DNA of 64,000 bases, taken from assembly GCA_009377445.1 (NCBI GenBank), contig WHUA01000012.1, positions 62,001-126,000 of the forward strand. Direction: 5' to 3'. The notes under the pieces are model-generated. The model was not told the origin of the DNA. It did not search any database and worked only from the letters and a program-made list of their open reading frames with translations. Of the stretch, positions 1-8,553 are shown piece by piece (the stretch's first letter is position 1; each line of letters begins with the position of its first letter). The DNA comes from Alphaproteobacteria bacterium (GTDB lineage: Bacteria; Pseudomonadota; Alphaproteobacteria; UBA8366). The position numbers and the translations under genes were made by a program.

Positions 1-1182
1 CTGCCGGAAGACATCCTCGCCGCGACGGTCGGCTCCCTGCCGCCGCTCGGCGACGATTTCGTACGGCCGATTCGCTGGCCGCTCGACGAACGGGCGGCGC
101 GCAGCGTGCTGGCTGCGCTCGCCGGCGCGGCGCGGCCGCTGGTCGTGACCGGTCCGGTGATGGGCCGGGGCGAAGGCCGCCGCCTTGCCGCGCGCCTCGA
201 AGAGCGCACGGGCATCCCCGTCGTCTGCATGGAGAGCCCGCGCGGCGTCAACGATCCCTGCCTCGGCGCCTTCGCCGAGGCGCTGGCCGAGGCCGACATG
301 GTCCTCGCGCTCGGCAAGATGATGGATTTCAGCTTCCAGTACGGCGCGGCGCTGAACAAGGACTGCAAGGTCATCGATATCGACGCGGAATCCGCGATGA
401 TCGAGCGCAGCCGCAAGCTGTTCGGCCCCCGCCTCGTCATCGCGGCGGAAGCCGGCGCGGCCTCGGCGGCGCAGCGGCTGATCGATTGCGCCGAAGGGCC
501 GGTCAACAAGGACCCCGGCTGGACCCGCGAAGTCAAGGATGCGGTCGCCTACCGCCCGGCCGAGTGGCGGTCCATCGCGTCGAAGGCCGACGGCCCGGTC
601 CATCCCGTCGAGCTGTGCCGCGCAGTACAGGCGCGGCTCGACGCGCATCCCGATTCCGTCCTCATCGTCGACGGCGGGGAGTTCGGGCAATGGTCGCAGG
701 CCTGCCTCAACGCGCCGAACCGCCTGATCAACGGGCTTGCCGGCGCCATCGGCAGCGCCATTCCCTACGCGGTCGCGGCGGGCCTCGCGAAGCCGGGCGT
801 ACCGGTCGTAGCCCTGATGGGCGACGGCTCCGCGGGCTTCCACCTCAGCGAGTTCGACACGGCGGCGCGCAGCGGCTCGATCTTCACGCTCATCGTCGGC
901 AACGACTCGCGTTGGAACGCGGAGTACCAGATCCAGCTTCGCTCTTACGGCCCGCAGCGCCTGCATAGCTGCGAGCTGAACCCGACGCGCTACGACCAGG
1001 TGGCGGCGACGCTCGGCTGTCACGGCGAGCATGTCGCACGCCCGGCCGAGCTCGCCCCGGCGCTGGAACGCGCCGCCGCCAGCGGCAAGGCCGCCTGCAT
1101 CAACGTCGCGATCGAAAGCCATCCGGCGCCGGTCGTCCGCCGCAAGGCCGCGCCCGATGCCCGTGCCGCCGCTGCGCATTAG
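1..1182 (+). CDS. ThDP-dependent decarboxylase/acetolactate synthase-like enzyme, 5' end outside window
   Basis: The reading frame is open from base 1, so the N-terminal part lies upstream. What remains is the end of the central domain plus the C-terminal ThDP-binding domain. The cofactor motif is visible as GDGSAGF followed about 20 residues later by VGNDSRWN, the GDG...N pattern that binds Mg-diphosphate in acetolactate synthase, benzoylformate decarboxylase and relatives. Substrate is unknown. The next gene, an enolase-superfamily enzyme, starts inside its 3' end (26-bp overlap), so the two are probably translationally coupled and act in one catabolic route. The family is sure; acetolactate synthase activity itself is unlikely outside an ilv context. 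Confidence 0.88.
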   Translation: MPEDILAATVGSLPPLGDDFVRPIRWPLDERAARSVLAALAGAARPLVVTGPVMGRGEGRRLAARLEERTGIPVVCMESPRGVNDPCLGAFAEALAEADMVLALGKMMDFSFQYGAALNKDCKVIDIDAESAMIERSRKLFGPRLVIAAEAGAASAAQRLIDCAEGPVNKDPGWTREVKDAVAYRPAEWRSIASKADGPVHPVELCRAVQARLDAHPDSVLIVDGGEFGQWSQACLNAPNRLINGLAGAIGSAIPYAVAAGLAKPGVPVVALMGDGSAGFHLSEFDTAARSGSIFTLIVGNDSRWNAEYQIQLRSYGPQRLHSCELNPTRYDQVAATLGCHGEHVARPAELAPALERAAASGKAACINVAIESHPAPVVRRKAAPDARAAAAH

Positions 1183-2320
1183 CAAGCTCGACGCGCTGCT
1201 CTTCCGCGCGCCGATCGAGGAGCCGCTGCGCACCTCCTTCGGCGTGCTGACGAGCCGCCCTGCCCTGCTGGTGCGGGCGGAGGATGCGGACGGCGCGGTC
1301 GGCTGGGGCGAGATCTGGTGCGTCTTCCCGCCTTGCGGCGCGGAGCATCGGGCGGCGCTGGTCGAGAGCCTGCTGGCGCCGATCGTCACCGGCGAGGACT
1401 GGCCCGGTCCCGCCGCAGCCTACGACGCGATGACGCGGCGCACGCATGTGATGATGCTGCAGGGCGGCGAGCCGGGACCGCTGGCGCAGGCGATCGCAGG
1501 CGTCGATATCGCGCTCTGGGACCTGGCCGCGCGGCGCGCGGGTCTCCCCCTCTGGCGCTACGCTGCTGGAGACGCGATCAAAAGCGACGGCACGATGCCG
1601 GTCTACGCCAGCGGCCTCAACCCCGGCCGGCCCGAGATCATCGCCGCAGCGAAGCAGGCGGAAGGCTACAGCGCCTTCAAGCTCAAGATCGGCTTCGGCG
1701 AGCAGACCGACCTCGCCAACCTGCGGATGCTGCGCCGCGCGCTCGGCAACGACGCGCAGATCATGGTGGACGCGAACCAGGGCTGGGACCTGGAGACGGC
1801 GATGCGCATCAGCCCGAAGCTGCACGAGTTCGGCCTGACCTGGCTCGAGGAGCCGATGCCCTGCGACCGGCCCGCCGACGAATGGCTGACGCTCGCCAAC
1901 ACCTCGCCCGTGCTGCTGGCCGGCGGCGAGAACCTGCGCAGCGACCGGGACTTCGACGCGCTGATCAAGTCGAAGACCGTGCCCTACGTGCAGCCGGACA
2001 TGACGAAATGGGGCGGCTTCAGCGGCTGCCTCCCGCTAGCGCGACGCATCATCAAGGCGGGCCTCACCTTCTGCCCGCACTATCTCGGCGGCGCCGTCGG
2101 CCTGATGGCCTCGGCGCATCTCCTGGCCGCGGCCGGCGGCAACGGCCTGCTCGAAGCCGACGCGAACCCGAACCCGCTGCGGGAAGGCATGCTGCGCACG
2201 CCGCCGCCGATCAGGGATGGCCGGATGATCTTGGGCGATGCACCCGGCATCGGCAGCGAGCCGGATTTGGAGGGGTTGGCGGAATTTCGGGTGGGTCAGG
2301 CACCGGTTCACACCGTCTGA
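1157..2320 (+). CDS. Mandelate racemase/enolase superfamily enzyme
   Basis: 387 residues. The ATG at 1157 is chosen because homologous sequence begins there (MPVPPLRISKLDALLFR); an upstream in-frame extension would only re-read the preceding gene. Superfamily landmarks are in order: FKLKIGF with the catalytic KxK lysines, MVDANQGWD (metal Asp), LEEPMP (metal Glu), GGENL (metal Glu), then VQPDMTKWGG and FCPHYLGG, which fit the Asp-His pair of the mandelate racemase subgroup. It should abstract a proton alpha to a carboxylate, as a sugar-acid dehydratase or a racemase. It overlaps the ThDP enzyme gene. A family A repeat follows at once. Confidence 0.9.
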   Translation: MPVPPLRISKLDALLFRAPIEEPLRTSFGVLTSRPALLVRAEDADGAVGWGEIWCVFPPCGAEHRAALVESLLAPIVTGEDWPGPAAAYDAMTRRTHVMMLQGGEPGPLAQAIAGVDIALWDLAARRAGLPLWRYAAGDAIKSDGTMPVYASGLNPGRPEIIAAAKQAEGYSAFKLKIGFGEQTDLANLRMLRRALGNDAQIMVDANQGWDLETAMRISPKLHEFGLTWLEEPMPCDRPADEWLTLANTSPVLLAGGENLRSDRDFDALIKSKTVPYVQPDMTKWGGFSGCLPLARRIIKAGLTFCPHYLGGAVGLMASAHLLAAAGGNGLLEADANPNPLREGMLRTPPPIRDGRMILGDAPGIGSEPDLEGLAEFRVGQAPVHTV

Positions 2321-2327
2321 CACCCTT

Positions 2328-2420
2328 CCATGGATGCCGCGGACAAGCCGCGGCATGACGGTAATAGTTTGAATATGAATATAAATCGTCACTCCCCGGC
2401 TTGTCCGGGGAGTCCATTGG
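2328..2420. repeat. Dispersed palindromic repeat, family A copy 1
   Basis: Two GC hairpins flank an AT-rich core. The left arm pairs ATGCCGCGG with CCGCGGCAT around ACAAG; the right arm pairs ACTCCCCGG with CCGGGGAGT around CTTGT. The outer edges read CCATGGA and TCCATTGG. The same design recurs at 9163, 11667, 39385 and 49601. It could act as a terminator for the enolase-like gene. Confidence 0.85.
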
Positions 2421-2491
2421 GGGCCGGCCGTCAGTCACTTGTCGGTAAAAATTTAGTCACTACGATTGGACATAGTTATTTGGAGATTCCT

Positions 2492-2752
2492 ATGAAGACC
2501 AAAGTGCTATCGGCACATGTACCGTTGCCGCTTGCCGAAAAGGTCGACGAACTGTCGCGACAGCTCAAACGGTCGCGCGGCTGGATCGTGAAGCAAGCCT
2601 TGGTCGCTTGGGTCAATCAGGAAGAAGAGCGCCACCGCCTTACGTTGGAGGCGTTGGCGGATGTGGACAAAGGACACGTCATCGGCCATCAGGCAGTGCA
2701 GACCTGGGCCGACACTCTCGGTGCGGATGAGCCAATTCCTGCACCACGCTGA
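2492..2752 (+). CDS. Ribbon-helix-helix (CopG/ParD-like) antitoxin, apparently orphan
   Basis: 86 residues. The ATG at 2492 has TGGAGA 5 bases upstream, and the N-terminus MKTKVLSAHVPLPLAEK is typical of RHH proteins that bind DNA through a beta-ribbon. The segment SRGWIVKQALVAWVNQEEER is the helix region. In this family the gene normally precedes a RelE/ParE toxin. Here a second ATG overlaps the stop (TGATG, 2750-2754), exactly where the toxin should start, but its frame ends after 13 codons at 2793, inside the end of the convergent carboxylase gene. The toxin therefore looks lost. Two AGTCACT direct repeats upstream (about 2432 and 2454) may be operator half sites. Confidence 0.8.
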   Translation: MKTKVLSAHVPLPLAEKVDELSRQLKRSRGWIVKQALVAWVNQEEERHRLTLEALADVDKGHVIGHQAVQTWADTLGADEPIPAPR

Positions 2753-2782
2753 TGGCGCGAGGACCGGTAACCGCCTCTCGCA

Positions 2783-4336
2783 CTAAGGCCTGAACGTAAA
2801 CGCCCGCACCCCCGGCGTGCGCAGCGGCGCGGCCATCTCGGCGAACTCGCAGAGCATGGGGCGGGTGTCGCGGGGGTCGATGATCTCTTCCGGCATGAAG
2901 GTCTCGGCGCTGCGGAGCGGCGAGCGGAGCTTCTCGAGCCGCGCCTCGATCTCGGCCAGGCGCTTCGCCGGGTCGGGCGCGGCGGCGATGTCCGCCTTGT
3001 AGGCCGCCTCGATCCCGCCTTCCATCGGCAGCGAGCCCCAGTCTCCCGAGGGCCAGGCGGCGCGGATGCCGTAGCGGTCCGGGTTCATGTGGCCGGAGCC
3101 GGCGACGCCGAACGCCTTTCGCACGATGACCGTCGCCCACGGCATGGTCGACTGGAACACCGCCGCCAGCGCCTTCGCGCCGTAGCGGATGGTTCCCGTC
3201 TTCTCGGCCTCGAGCCCGATCAGGAAGCCCGGATTGTCGACCAGATGCACCATCGGCAGGTGGAAGACCTCGGCGAGGTCGACGAAGCGCTCGACCTTCT
3301 CGGACGCCGCCGCCGTCCACGCGCCCGCATAGTGGTACGGGTCGTTCGCCATCACCGCGACCGGCCAGCCGTCGAGGCGCGCGAAGCCGGTGACCATCGA
3401 CCGCCCCCACATCCTGCCGATCTCGAAGAAGGAGCCCTTGTCGAACACCGCGTCGATTATCGGGCGCATCTTGTAGACGCGGCGGCGCTCGCGCGGGATG
3501 GCGGAGAGCAGCCACTCCTCGCGCCGGTTCGGGTCGTCGTCGCGCGTGCCCCGCGGCGGCAGCTCATGGACGTTGGGCGGCAGGTAGGAGAGGAAGCGCC
3601 GCGTGCGCTCGAAGGCATCGGCCTCGCTCGCCGCCTCGTCGTCGATCGCGCCGATGCGGGTGTGGATGGCGCTGCCGCCGAGCTCGTTCTTCTCCAGCTT
3701 CTGGCCGATGCGGGCGACCACCGGCGGCCCGGCGACGAACATCTGCGCCGTGTCCTTGACGATCACCGAATAGTGGCTCGCCGCGACACGGGCCGCGCCC
3801 AGCCCCGCTGTCGAGCCCAGCGCCAGCGAGACGACCGGCACCAGCGACAGGTTCTGCAGCATGTAGACCCATTTGCGCCCATCGTAGCCGGGCAGAAGCG
3901 TGTGGCCCTTCATCTCGATATTCTTGACCGAGCCGCCGCCGCCGGTGCCGTCGACCAGCCGCACAATGGGAAGCCTGAGGTCGCGCGCCATGCGCTCCGA
4001 CGACAGCGCCTTCTCCAGGATGCCGGCGTCGTTGGCGCCGCCGCGCACGGTGAAGTCGTCGCCGGCGATGACCACCCGGCGGCCGTCGATCTTCGCGCGC
4101 CCGAGCACGAAATTGGCGGGGGAGAAATCCTTCAGCTCGCCCGCCTCGTCATAGGCGCCGACGCCGGTCGCCGTGCCGATCTCGTGGAAGGAGCCCTCGT
4201 CCACCAGCGCGTCGATGCGCTCGCGCACCGTGAGCTTGCCCTGGTTGTGGTGGCGCGCGACCTTCTCCTCGCCGCCCATCCGCCGCGCCAGCGCCTCGCG
4301 CCGGCGCAGATCGTCGATTTCCTTCTGCCAGCTCAT
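2783..4336 (-). CDS. Acyl-CoA carboxylase, carboxyltransferase (beta) subunit
   Basis: 517 residues, the usual length of propionyl- or methylcrotonyl-CoA carboxylase beta subunits. The N-terminus (MSWQKEIDDLRRREALARRMGG, then NQGKLTVRERIDALVDEGSFHEIG) and the paired crotonase-like halves with oxyanion glycines (DGTGGGGSVK; DNPGFLIGLEAEKTG) are typical. It would transfer carboxyl from biotin to an acyl-CoA. No biotin carboxylase/biotin-carrier alpha subunit is nearby, so the partner must be encoded elsewhere. A second paralogue lies at 50998-52536. The substrate cannot be told from sequence. Confidence 0.9.
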   Translation of the reverse strand: MSWQKEIDDLRRREALARRMGGEEKVARHHNQGKLTVRERIDALVDEGSFHEIGTATGVGAYDEAGELKDFSPANFVLGRAKIDGRRVVIAGDDFTVRGGANDAGILEKALSSERMARDLRLPIVRLVDGTGGGGSVKNIEMKGHTLLPGYDGRKWVYMLQNLSLVPVVSLALGSTAGLGAARVAASHYSVIVKDTAQMFVAGPPVVARIGQKLEKNELGGSAIHTRIGAIDDEAASEADAFERTRRFLSYLPPNVHELPPRGTRDDDPNRREEWLLSAIPRERRRVYKMRPIIDAVFDKGSFFEIGRMWGRSMVTGFARLDGWPVAVMANDPYHYAGAWTAAASEKVERFVDLAEVFHLPMVHLVDNPGFLIGLEAEKTGTIRYGAKALAAVFQSTMPWATVIVRKAFGVAGSGHMNPDRYGIRAAWPSGDWGSLPMEGGIEAAYKADIAAAPDPAKRLAEIEARLEKLRSPLRSAETFMPEEIIDPRDTRPMLCEFAEMAAPLRTPGVRAFTFRP

Positions 4337-4408
4337 ACTTTCCCCCTGACTGCGTTGGCCGACATGCTACACGGGAAGGCGGTGGAGGGCATAATCGAGC
4401 GCCTGCAC

Positions 4409-4494
4409 CCCCCACCTAAATCCTCCCCCACAAGGGGGGAGGACTTTCTTTCTTAGCCCTCCCCCCTTGCGGGGGAGGGTTGGGTGGGGGGACT
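4409..4494. repeat. Dispersed GC-hairpin repeat, family C copy 1
   Basis: Two facing CCTCCCCC...GGGGGAGG hairpins between the carboxyltransferase and GST genes. Its right part is translated as the last residues of the GST. Relatives lie at 15475, 33146, 36949 and 45398. Confidence 0.75.
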
Positions 4495-5118
4495 GAAATC
4501 GCTCTGCCGCTCCGGCATGCCAGACTGAAACGCCGGCAGCGCGCGGCAGGCAGCGTCGATGGCGCCGATCAGCGGAAACGGCGACAGGTCGGTCTTGTAG
4601 CGCCGCCCGTTCATGACCTGCGGCACGAGGTAGAGGTCGGCCAAGGTCGGGCGGTCGCCGAAGCAGAAATCGCCCCTGCGCGGGCGGCGGCGGAGGTTCT
4701 CCTCCAGCGCCGTGAGGCCGACGGTCATCCAATGCCGGTACCACTCGTGCGTCTGCGCCTCGGTGAGGCCGAAGGACATCAGATGCTTCCGGACCCGCGT
4801 GACGTGCAGCGGATGCATGTCGCAGGCGATGTGCTGGGCGAAGGCGCGGCACTCGGCGCGCTCGACAGGGTTCATCGGCAGCAGCGCGGGCTCGGGATAG
4901 CTCTCCTCGAGATATTCGAGGATCGCGGTCGACTGGGCGAACAGCCTGCCGCCGCCGATGTCGAGCGTCGGCATCAGCCCCTGCGGGTTGATCTTGCGGT
5001 AGGCGTCCCAGCCGATGTCCTTCACCGAGACGTATTCGAAGGGCACGCGCTTCAGGTGCAGCGCCGTCCGCACCCGCTGCCCGGCCGAGTTGAAGTCCAT
5101 GCTGTAGAGCTTGAGCAT
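4453..5118 (-). CDS. Glutathione S-transferase family protein (maleylacetoacetate isomerase-like)
   Basis: 221 residues. The N-terminal thioredoxin-like domain (MLKLYSMDFNSAGQRVRTAL) has the typical NPQGLMPTLDIGG cis-Pro loop and the glutathione-contacting QSTAILEYLEE segment. A helical C-terminal domain carries the RPTLADLYLVPQ motif. The Ser of SAG is the likely glutathione-activating residue, as in zeta-class enzymes such as maleylacetoacetate isomerase. The C-terminus (SPPTQPSPARGEG) is encoded by a family C repeat, so the original stop has probably been displaced by repeat insertion. A family B repeat lies upstream. Confidence 0.87.
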   Translation of the reverse strand: MLKLYSMDFNSAGQRVRTALHLKRVPFEYVSVKDIGWDAYRKINPQGLMPTLDIGGGRLFAQSTAILEYLEESYPEPALLPMNPVERAECRAFAQHIACDMHPLHVTRVRKHLMSFGLTEAQTHEWYRHWMTVGLTALEENLRRRPRRGDFCFGDRPTLADLYLVPQVMNGRRYKTDLSPFPLIGAIDAACRALPAFQSGMPERQSDFSPPTQPSPARGEG

Positions 5119-5137
5119 CGTGTTGTTCCGAAGCGAG

Positions 5138-5247
5138 CCTCACCCTGAGCCTGTCGAAGGGCGAGGCGATGGGCGCCGTGATTTGGACCGAGCGCTCTCA
5201 TGCTTCGTCCCTCGACAAGCTCGGGATGAGGAGGCTCAGCATGAGGC
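5138..5247. repeat. Dispersed palindromic repeat, family B copy 1
   Basis: CCTCACCCTGAGCCTGTCGA on the left faces CTCGACAAGCTCGGGATGAGG on the right. Other copies lie at 22023, 33033, 44408 and 47781. It fills the gap between the GST gene and the upstream LLM gene. Confidence 0.8.
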
Positions 5248-5268
5248 TGGCGTAGGAGAGAAAATGTA

Positions 5269-6492
5269 TCAATCCGCGGCGTTGGCGTCGCGGATGGTGT
5301 CGAGCTGAACCGAGTTCTGGCTGTAGCGCGATTTGTAGGGCGTCGTGTCGATCTCGTCGAGCTCGATCGCGCCCGCCAGGACCTTCTGCTTCCATGCCTG
5401 GTGCTCCGGCTCCATCGCCTGGAATTCCGGCATGACCTCCTTGGCGAACAGCTCCAGGCTTTCGCAGATATGCGCATGCGTGTTCTTGCCCGCCTGGTTC
5501 AGGAGGATGATCTGATCGACATGCGAGCTTGCGTATTTATGGAGGCGGTTGCGGATCGTCTCCGGCGAGCCGATCAGCCCGCCCGACAGCGCGCGCTCGA
5601 GCGCGTCGGGGTTCTCCGCCTTCCAGCGCTCGTATTCCGCCCAGAGGTCCACGCTGCCCGGCGGCGGCCGGTCGCGTTGCTTGCCGATCCGGTCCGCGCT
5701 GTAGAACTTGAGCGCGAACTGGAAGAACGGGATGCCGTCGGCGCGGCGGCGCGCCTCCGCATCGGTCTCGGCGCACATGAAATAGCTGACCAGCGCCATG
5801 TTGGGGTTGGTCCGGTACTCGGTCAGCTTGTCCAGGCGCTTGGTGAAGGAATTGTAGTAGCTGTGCACCCAGGCCTGCGCCGCGGCGCCGCTGATGAACT
5901 GGAACCCCAGCGCGCCCATGCCGCGCCGGCCCGCCATCTCGATGGTGTCAAGCTGCGAGCATGCGACCCAGAGCGGCGGGTGCGGCTTCTGCTTCGGCTT
6001 CGGCAGCACGTTCCTGAGCGGAAAGTCGAAATACTCACCGTGGTACTCGCAGCCGCCGTCCCTGAACATCGGGATGATTGCCTTGACCGCGTCTTCCCAC
6101 ACCGCGCGCTTGGTCTCCAGCGGCCGGTCGAAGGGGCCGAGCTCGGTGACGCTGCCGCCCTCGCCCATGCCGAGCTCGACGCGGCCGTCGCTCAGCAGGT
6201 CGAGCGACGCCACCCGCTCGGCGACCCGCGCCGGATGGTTCGTCGTCAACTGGATGATGCCGTGGCCGAGGCGGATGTTCTTGGTCCGCTGGCTGGCCGC
6301 GCCGAGGAAGACCTCCGGCGACGGGCAGTGCGAATACTCTTCGAGGAAGTGGTGCTCGACTTCCCAGGCGTAGTCGTAGCCCAGCCCGTCGGCGAGCGCC
6401 ATCTGATCGAGCGCATTGTTGAACAGCCGCTGCTCGTCGCCCGGCGCCCATGGCCGGGGCAGTTGCAGCTCGTAGAAGATTCCGAACTTCAT
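5269..6492 (-). CDS. LLM class flavin-dependent oxidoreductase (bacterial luciferase-like)
   Basis: 407 residues, a TIM-barrel luciferase-like monooxygenase using reduced FMN or F420. Family features: MKFGIFYELQLPRPW at the first strand, EVEHHFLEEYSHCPSPEVFL, IRLGHGIIQLTTNHPARVAE, LLSDGRVELGMGEGGS, and KPKPQKPHPPLWVA-type residues before the substrate loop. It has an acidic C-terminal tail of about 40 residues beyond the barrel. Substrate unknown. This is one of four LLM genes in the window, and they are diverged rather than recent duplicates. It is followed by a B repeat and the GST gene. Confidence 0.88.
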   Translation of the reverse strand: MKFGIFYELQLPRPWAPGDEQRLFNNALDQMALADGLGYDYAWEVEHHFLEEYSHCPSPEVFLGAASQRTKNIRLGHGIIQLTTNHPARVAERVASLDLLSDGRVELGMGEGGSVTELGPFDRPLETKRAVWEDAVKAIIPMFRDGGCEYHGEYFDFPLRNVLPKPKQKPHPPLWVACSQLDTIEMAGRRGMGALGFQFISGAAAQAWVHSYYNSFTKRLDKLTEYRTNPNMALVSYFMCAETDAEARRRADGIPFFQFALKFYSADRIGKQRDRPPPGSVDLWAEYERWKAENPDALERALSGGLIGSPETIRNRLHKYASSHVDQIILLNQAGKNTHAHICESLELFAKEVMPEFQAMEPEHQAWKQKVLAGAIELDEIDTTPYKSRYSQNSVQLDTIRDANAAD

Positions 6493-6567
6493 GGCGCAAG
6501 CCCATTGATGTCGTACAACTTCGAAAACGGTAACACAGCGGTCTGCGCAACGCGAAATCGGATCGCC

Positions 6568-7347
6568 CTAACTCGGCACCAGCCCGCCGTCGACGTTGTA
6601 GGCCTGCCCAGTGATGTTGCGGGCGCCGGGCGACGCCAGGAAGACGGCCAGCGCCGCGATATCCTCCGGCTCGTTGGCGCGGCCGAGCGGGATGGGCGCG
6701 AGATGGTTCTTCAGCGCCTCCTCGATGCCGACGCCTTGCTCCTGCGCGCGGACGACAAGGTTCCTTTCGCCGAGCGGCGTCATCGTGACGCCGGGGCAGA
6801 TCGCGTTCACGTTGATGTTGTGCGGGCCGAGCTGCTGTGCCGCCGTCTTCGTCAGCGCGATCACCGCGCCCTTGCTTGCCGCGTAGGCGGCATTGGACGT
6901 GCCGGCATAGCCGCGCCCGGCGATGGACGCGATGTTGATGATGCGGCCGCCGCCCTGCCCGATCATCTGGCGCGCCGCGCGCTGCAGGCAGAAGAAGACG
7001 CCTTTCGCGTTGACGCGGTGAATGCGGTCCCAGTCTTCCTCGGTCAGGTCCATGATGTAGGCGCGCCGCGTGACGCCGGCATTGTTCACGATGACGTCGA
7101 GGCGGCCGAACGCGCCGACGGCGGCCTCGACCATCCGGTCGATGTCCCCGAGACTCCCGACGTCGGCCTGCAGCGCGAGCGTCCTCACCTGGAACTCGGC
7201 CGCCTTGTCGGCCACCTTCCGCGCAGCATCGCCGTCGATATCTGCGGCCACCACATGCGCGCCGGCTTCGGCCATGGCAACCGTGATCGCGGCCCCGATG
7301 CCGGCGCCGGCTCCCGTCACCAGGACGACCTTGTCGCGGAGGATCAT
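6568..7347 (-). CDS. Short-chain dehydrogenase/reductase
   Basis: 259 residues. The ATG at 7347 follows CAGGAG at a good distance and starts MILRDKVVLVTGAGAGIG with the Rossmann TGxxxGIG motif; longer in-frame extensions have no family match. NNAG, an active-site Ser in NIASIAGRG and the YAASK Tyr-Lys pair are intact, and the end is NVDGGLVPS. A classical NAD(P)H-dependent oxidoreductase; substrate unknown. It is divergent from the TauD-like gene, with a 238-bp intergenic region in which no clear promoter was recognised. Confidence 0.9.
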   Translation of the reverse strand: MILRDKVVLVTGAGAGIGAAITVAMAEAGAHVVAADIDGDAARKVADKAAEFQVRTLALQADVGSLGDIDRMVEAAVGAFGRLDVIVNNAGVTRRAYIMDLTEEDWDRIHRVNAKGVFFCLQRAARQMIGQGGGRIINIASIAGRGYAGTSNAAYAASKGAVIALTKTAAQQLGPHNINVNAICPGVTMTPLGERNLVVRAQEQGVGIEEALKNHLAPIPLGRANEPEDIAALAVFLASPGARNITGQAYNVDGGLVPS

Positions 7348-7585
7348 CGCGTCCGCTCCTGTTCGCTGCGTGATTGTAGCACGAGGGTCCGGGCGGCGCA
7401 TAATGCGGCCGCGCGATCCGCCCGCTCTTGGGACGGCTGGGGGTTGGTGTGGTAGCCTTGGTGACCGCTCATTTCCCGAAATGCGGCGGCTCTCACATCC
7501 TCCATCGCCGCTGCGGATATCGAGGAGAGCGGGCGGTCGAGGAAGCCGTAGGTCGGGATTGGACGCTAGTAGAGAGGATCGGTTC

Positions 7586-8530
7586 ATGCCATCGGAAGCG
7601 CTGCACGACGCCACTGAAACCTCGCCGTCATCCGTCGAGGTCGCTCCCCTGTCCATCCACATCGGCGCGGAGATAGGGGGCGTCGACCTTTCCCGCCCGC
7701 TGCCGCCGGAGCAGGTGCGCGATATTCGCGCGGCCTTGTTGAAGTGGAAGGTCGTCTTTTTCCGCGACCAGCCGATGACGCACCGCCAGCATGTCGACTT
7801 CACGCGGCAGTTCGGCGAACCGACGCCGGGGCACGTGGTCTACGGCAGCGACGGCGAGTATCCGGAGATCTATCCGGTCCGCAAGCACCGCGCGGCGAAC
7901 CATTTCCAGGACAAGGTGCTCCTGCGGCCCTGGACCGGCTGGCACACCGATATCACCGCGGCGATCAACCCGCCGATGGCCTCCATCCTGCGCGGCGTCG
8001 TCGTTCCGCCCTATGGCGGCGACACCCAATTCACCAGCCTCGTGGCCGCCTACAATGCGCTTTCGCCGACGATGCAGGCCTTCGCCGGCACGCTGCGCGG
8101 CATTCACCGCAACGCGCCGCCCCAAGGGGTCGAGACGCGGAAAGACTACGAGGAAATGCTCCGGAAACGCACGCTCGAGTCCGAGCATCCGCTCGTGCGC
8201 GTCCATCCGGAAACGGGCGAGCGGGCGCTGTATGCCGGCCCGACGCACCTGAAATCGATCGTCGGCCTCACGCCGCGCGAAAATCAGGCGCTTCTGGAGC
8301 TGTTGTGGGAGCACCTCGTGCGGCCGGAGTTCACCGTGCGCTTCAGGTGGGGGCCCGGCAGCGTCGCCTTCTGGGACAACCGGTCGGCGTGCCACCTGGC
8401 GCCGCGCGATATATTCGATTCCGATTTCGACCGCGAGTTCTATCGCACCACGCTCGTCGGCGACGTGCCGGTGGGCATCGACGGCAGGCCGTCGACGCCG
8501 CTGCAAGGCGATCCGATCGCCGCCGCATAA
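7586..8530 (+). CDS. TauD/TfdA family Fe(II)/2-oxoglutarate-dependent dioxygenase
   Basis: 314 residues starting at ATG 7586, preceded by AGAGAGGA. The iron triad is visible: His120 and Asp122 in GWHTDITAA and the distal His270 in DNRSACHLAPRD, followed by an Arg that would hold 2-oxoglutarate (DFDREFYRTT). Such enzymes hydroxylate sulfonates, phenoxyacetates or other small acids while decarboxylating 2-oxoglutarate. The carboxymuconolactone decarboxylase-like gene follows 23 bp downstream and is probably in the same operon. Confidence 0.9.
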   Translation: MPSEALHDATETSPSSVEVAPLSIHIGAEIGGVDLSRPLPPEQVRDIRAALLKWKVVFFRDQPMTHRQHVDFTRQFGEPTPGHVVYGSDGEYPEIYPVRKHRAANHFQDKVLLRPWTGWHTDITAAINPPMASILRGVVVPPYGGDTQFTSLVAAYNALSPTMQAFAGTLRGIHRNAPPQGVETRKDYEEMLRKRTLESEHPLVRVHPETGERALYAGPTHLKSIVGLTPRENQALLELLWEHLVRPEFTVRFRWGPGSVAFWDNRSACHLAPRDIFDSDFDREFYRTTLVGDVPVGIDGRPSTPLQGDPIAAA

Positions 8531-8553
8531 AGATCAGAAGAGGGAGCAAGAAA

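Noticed and set aside
4409..4494. A CRISPR array, suggested by short repeated palindromes.
   Set aside because: Copies are kilobases apart without regular spacers, and no cas genes are visible.
5401..7455. A 684-codon plus-strand open frame.
   Set aside because: Shadow of the minus-strand LLM and SDR genes; Arg/Val/Asp-rich with no motif.
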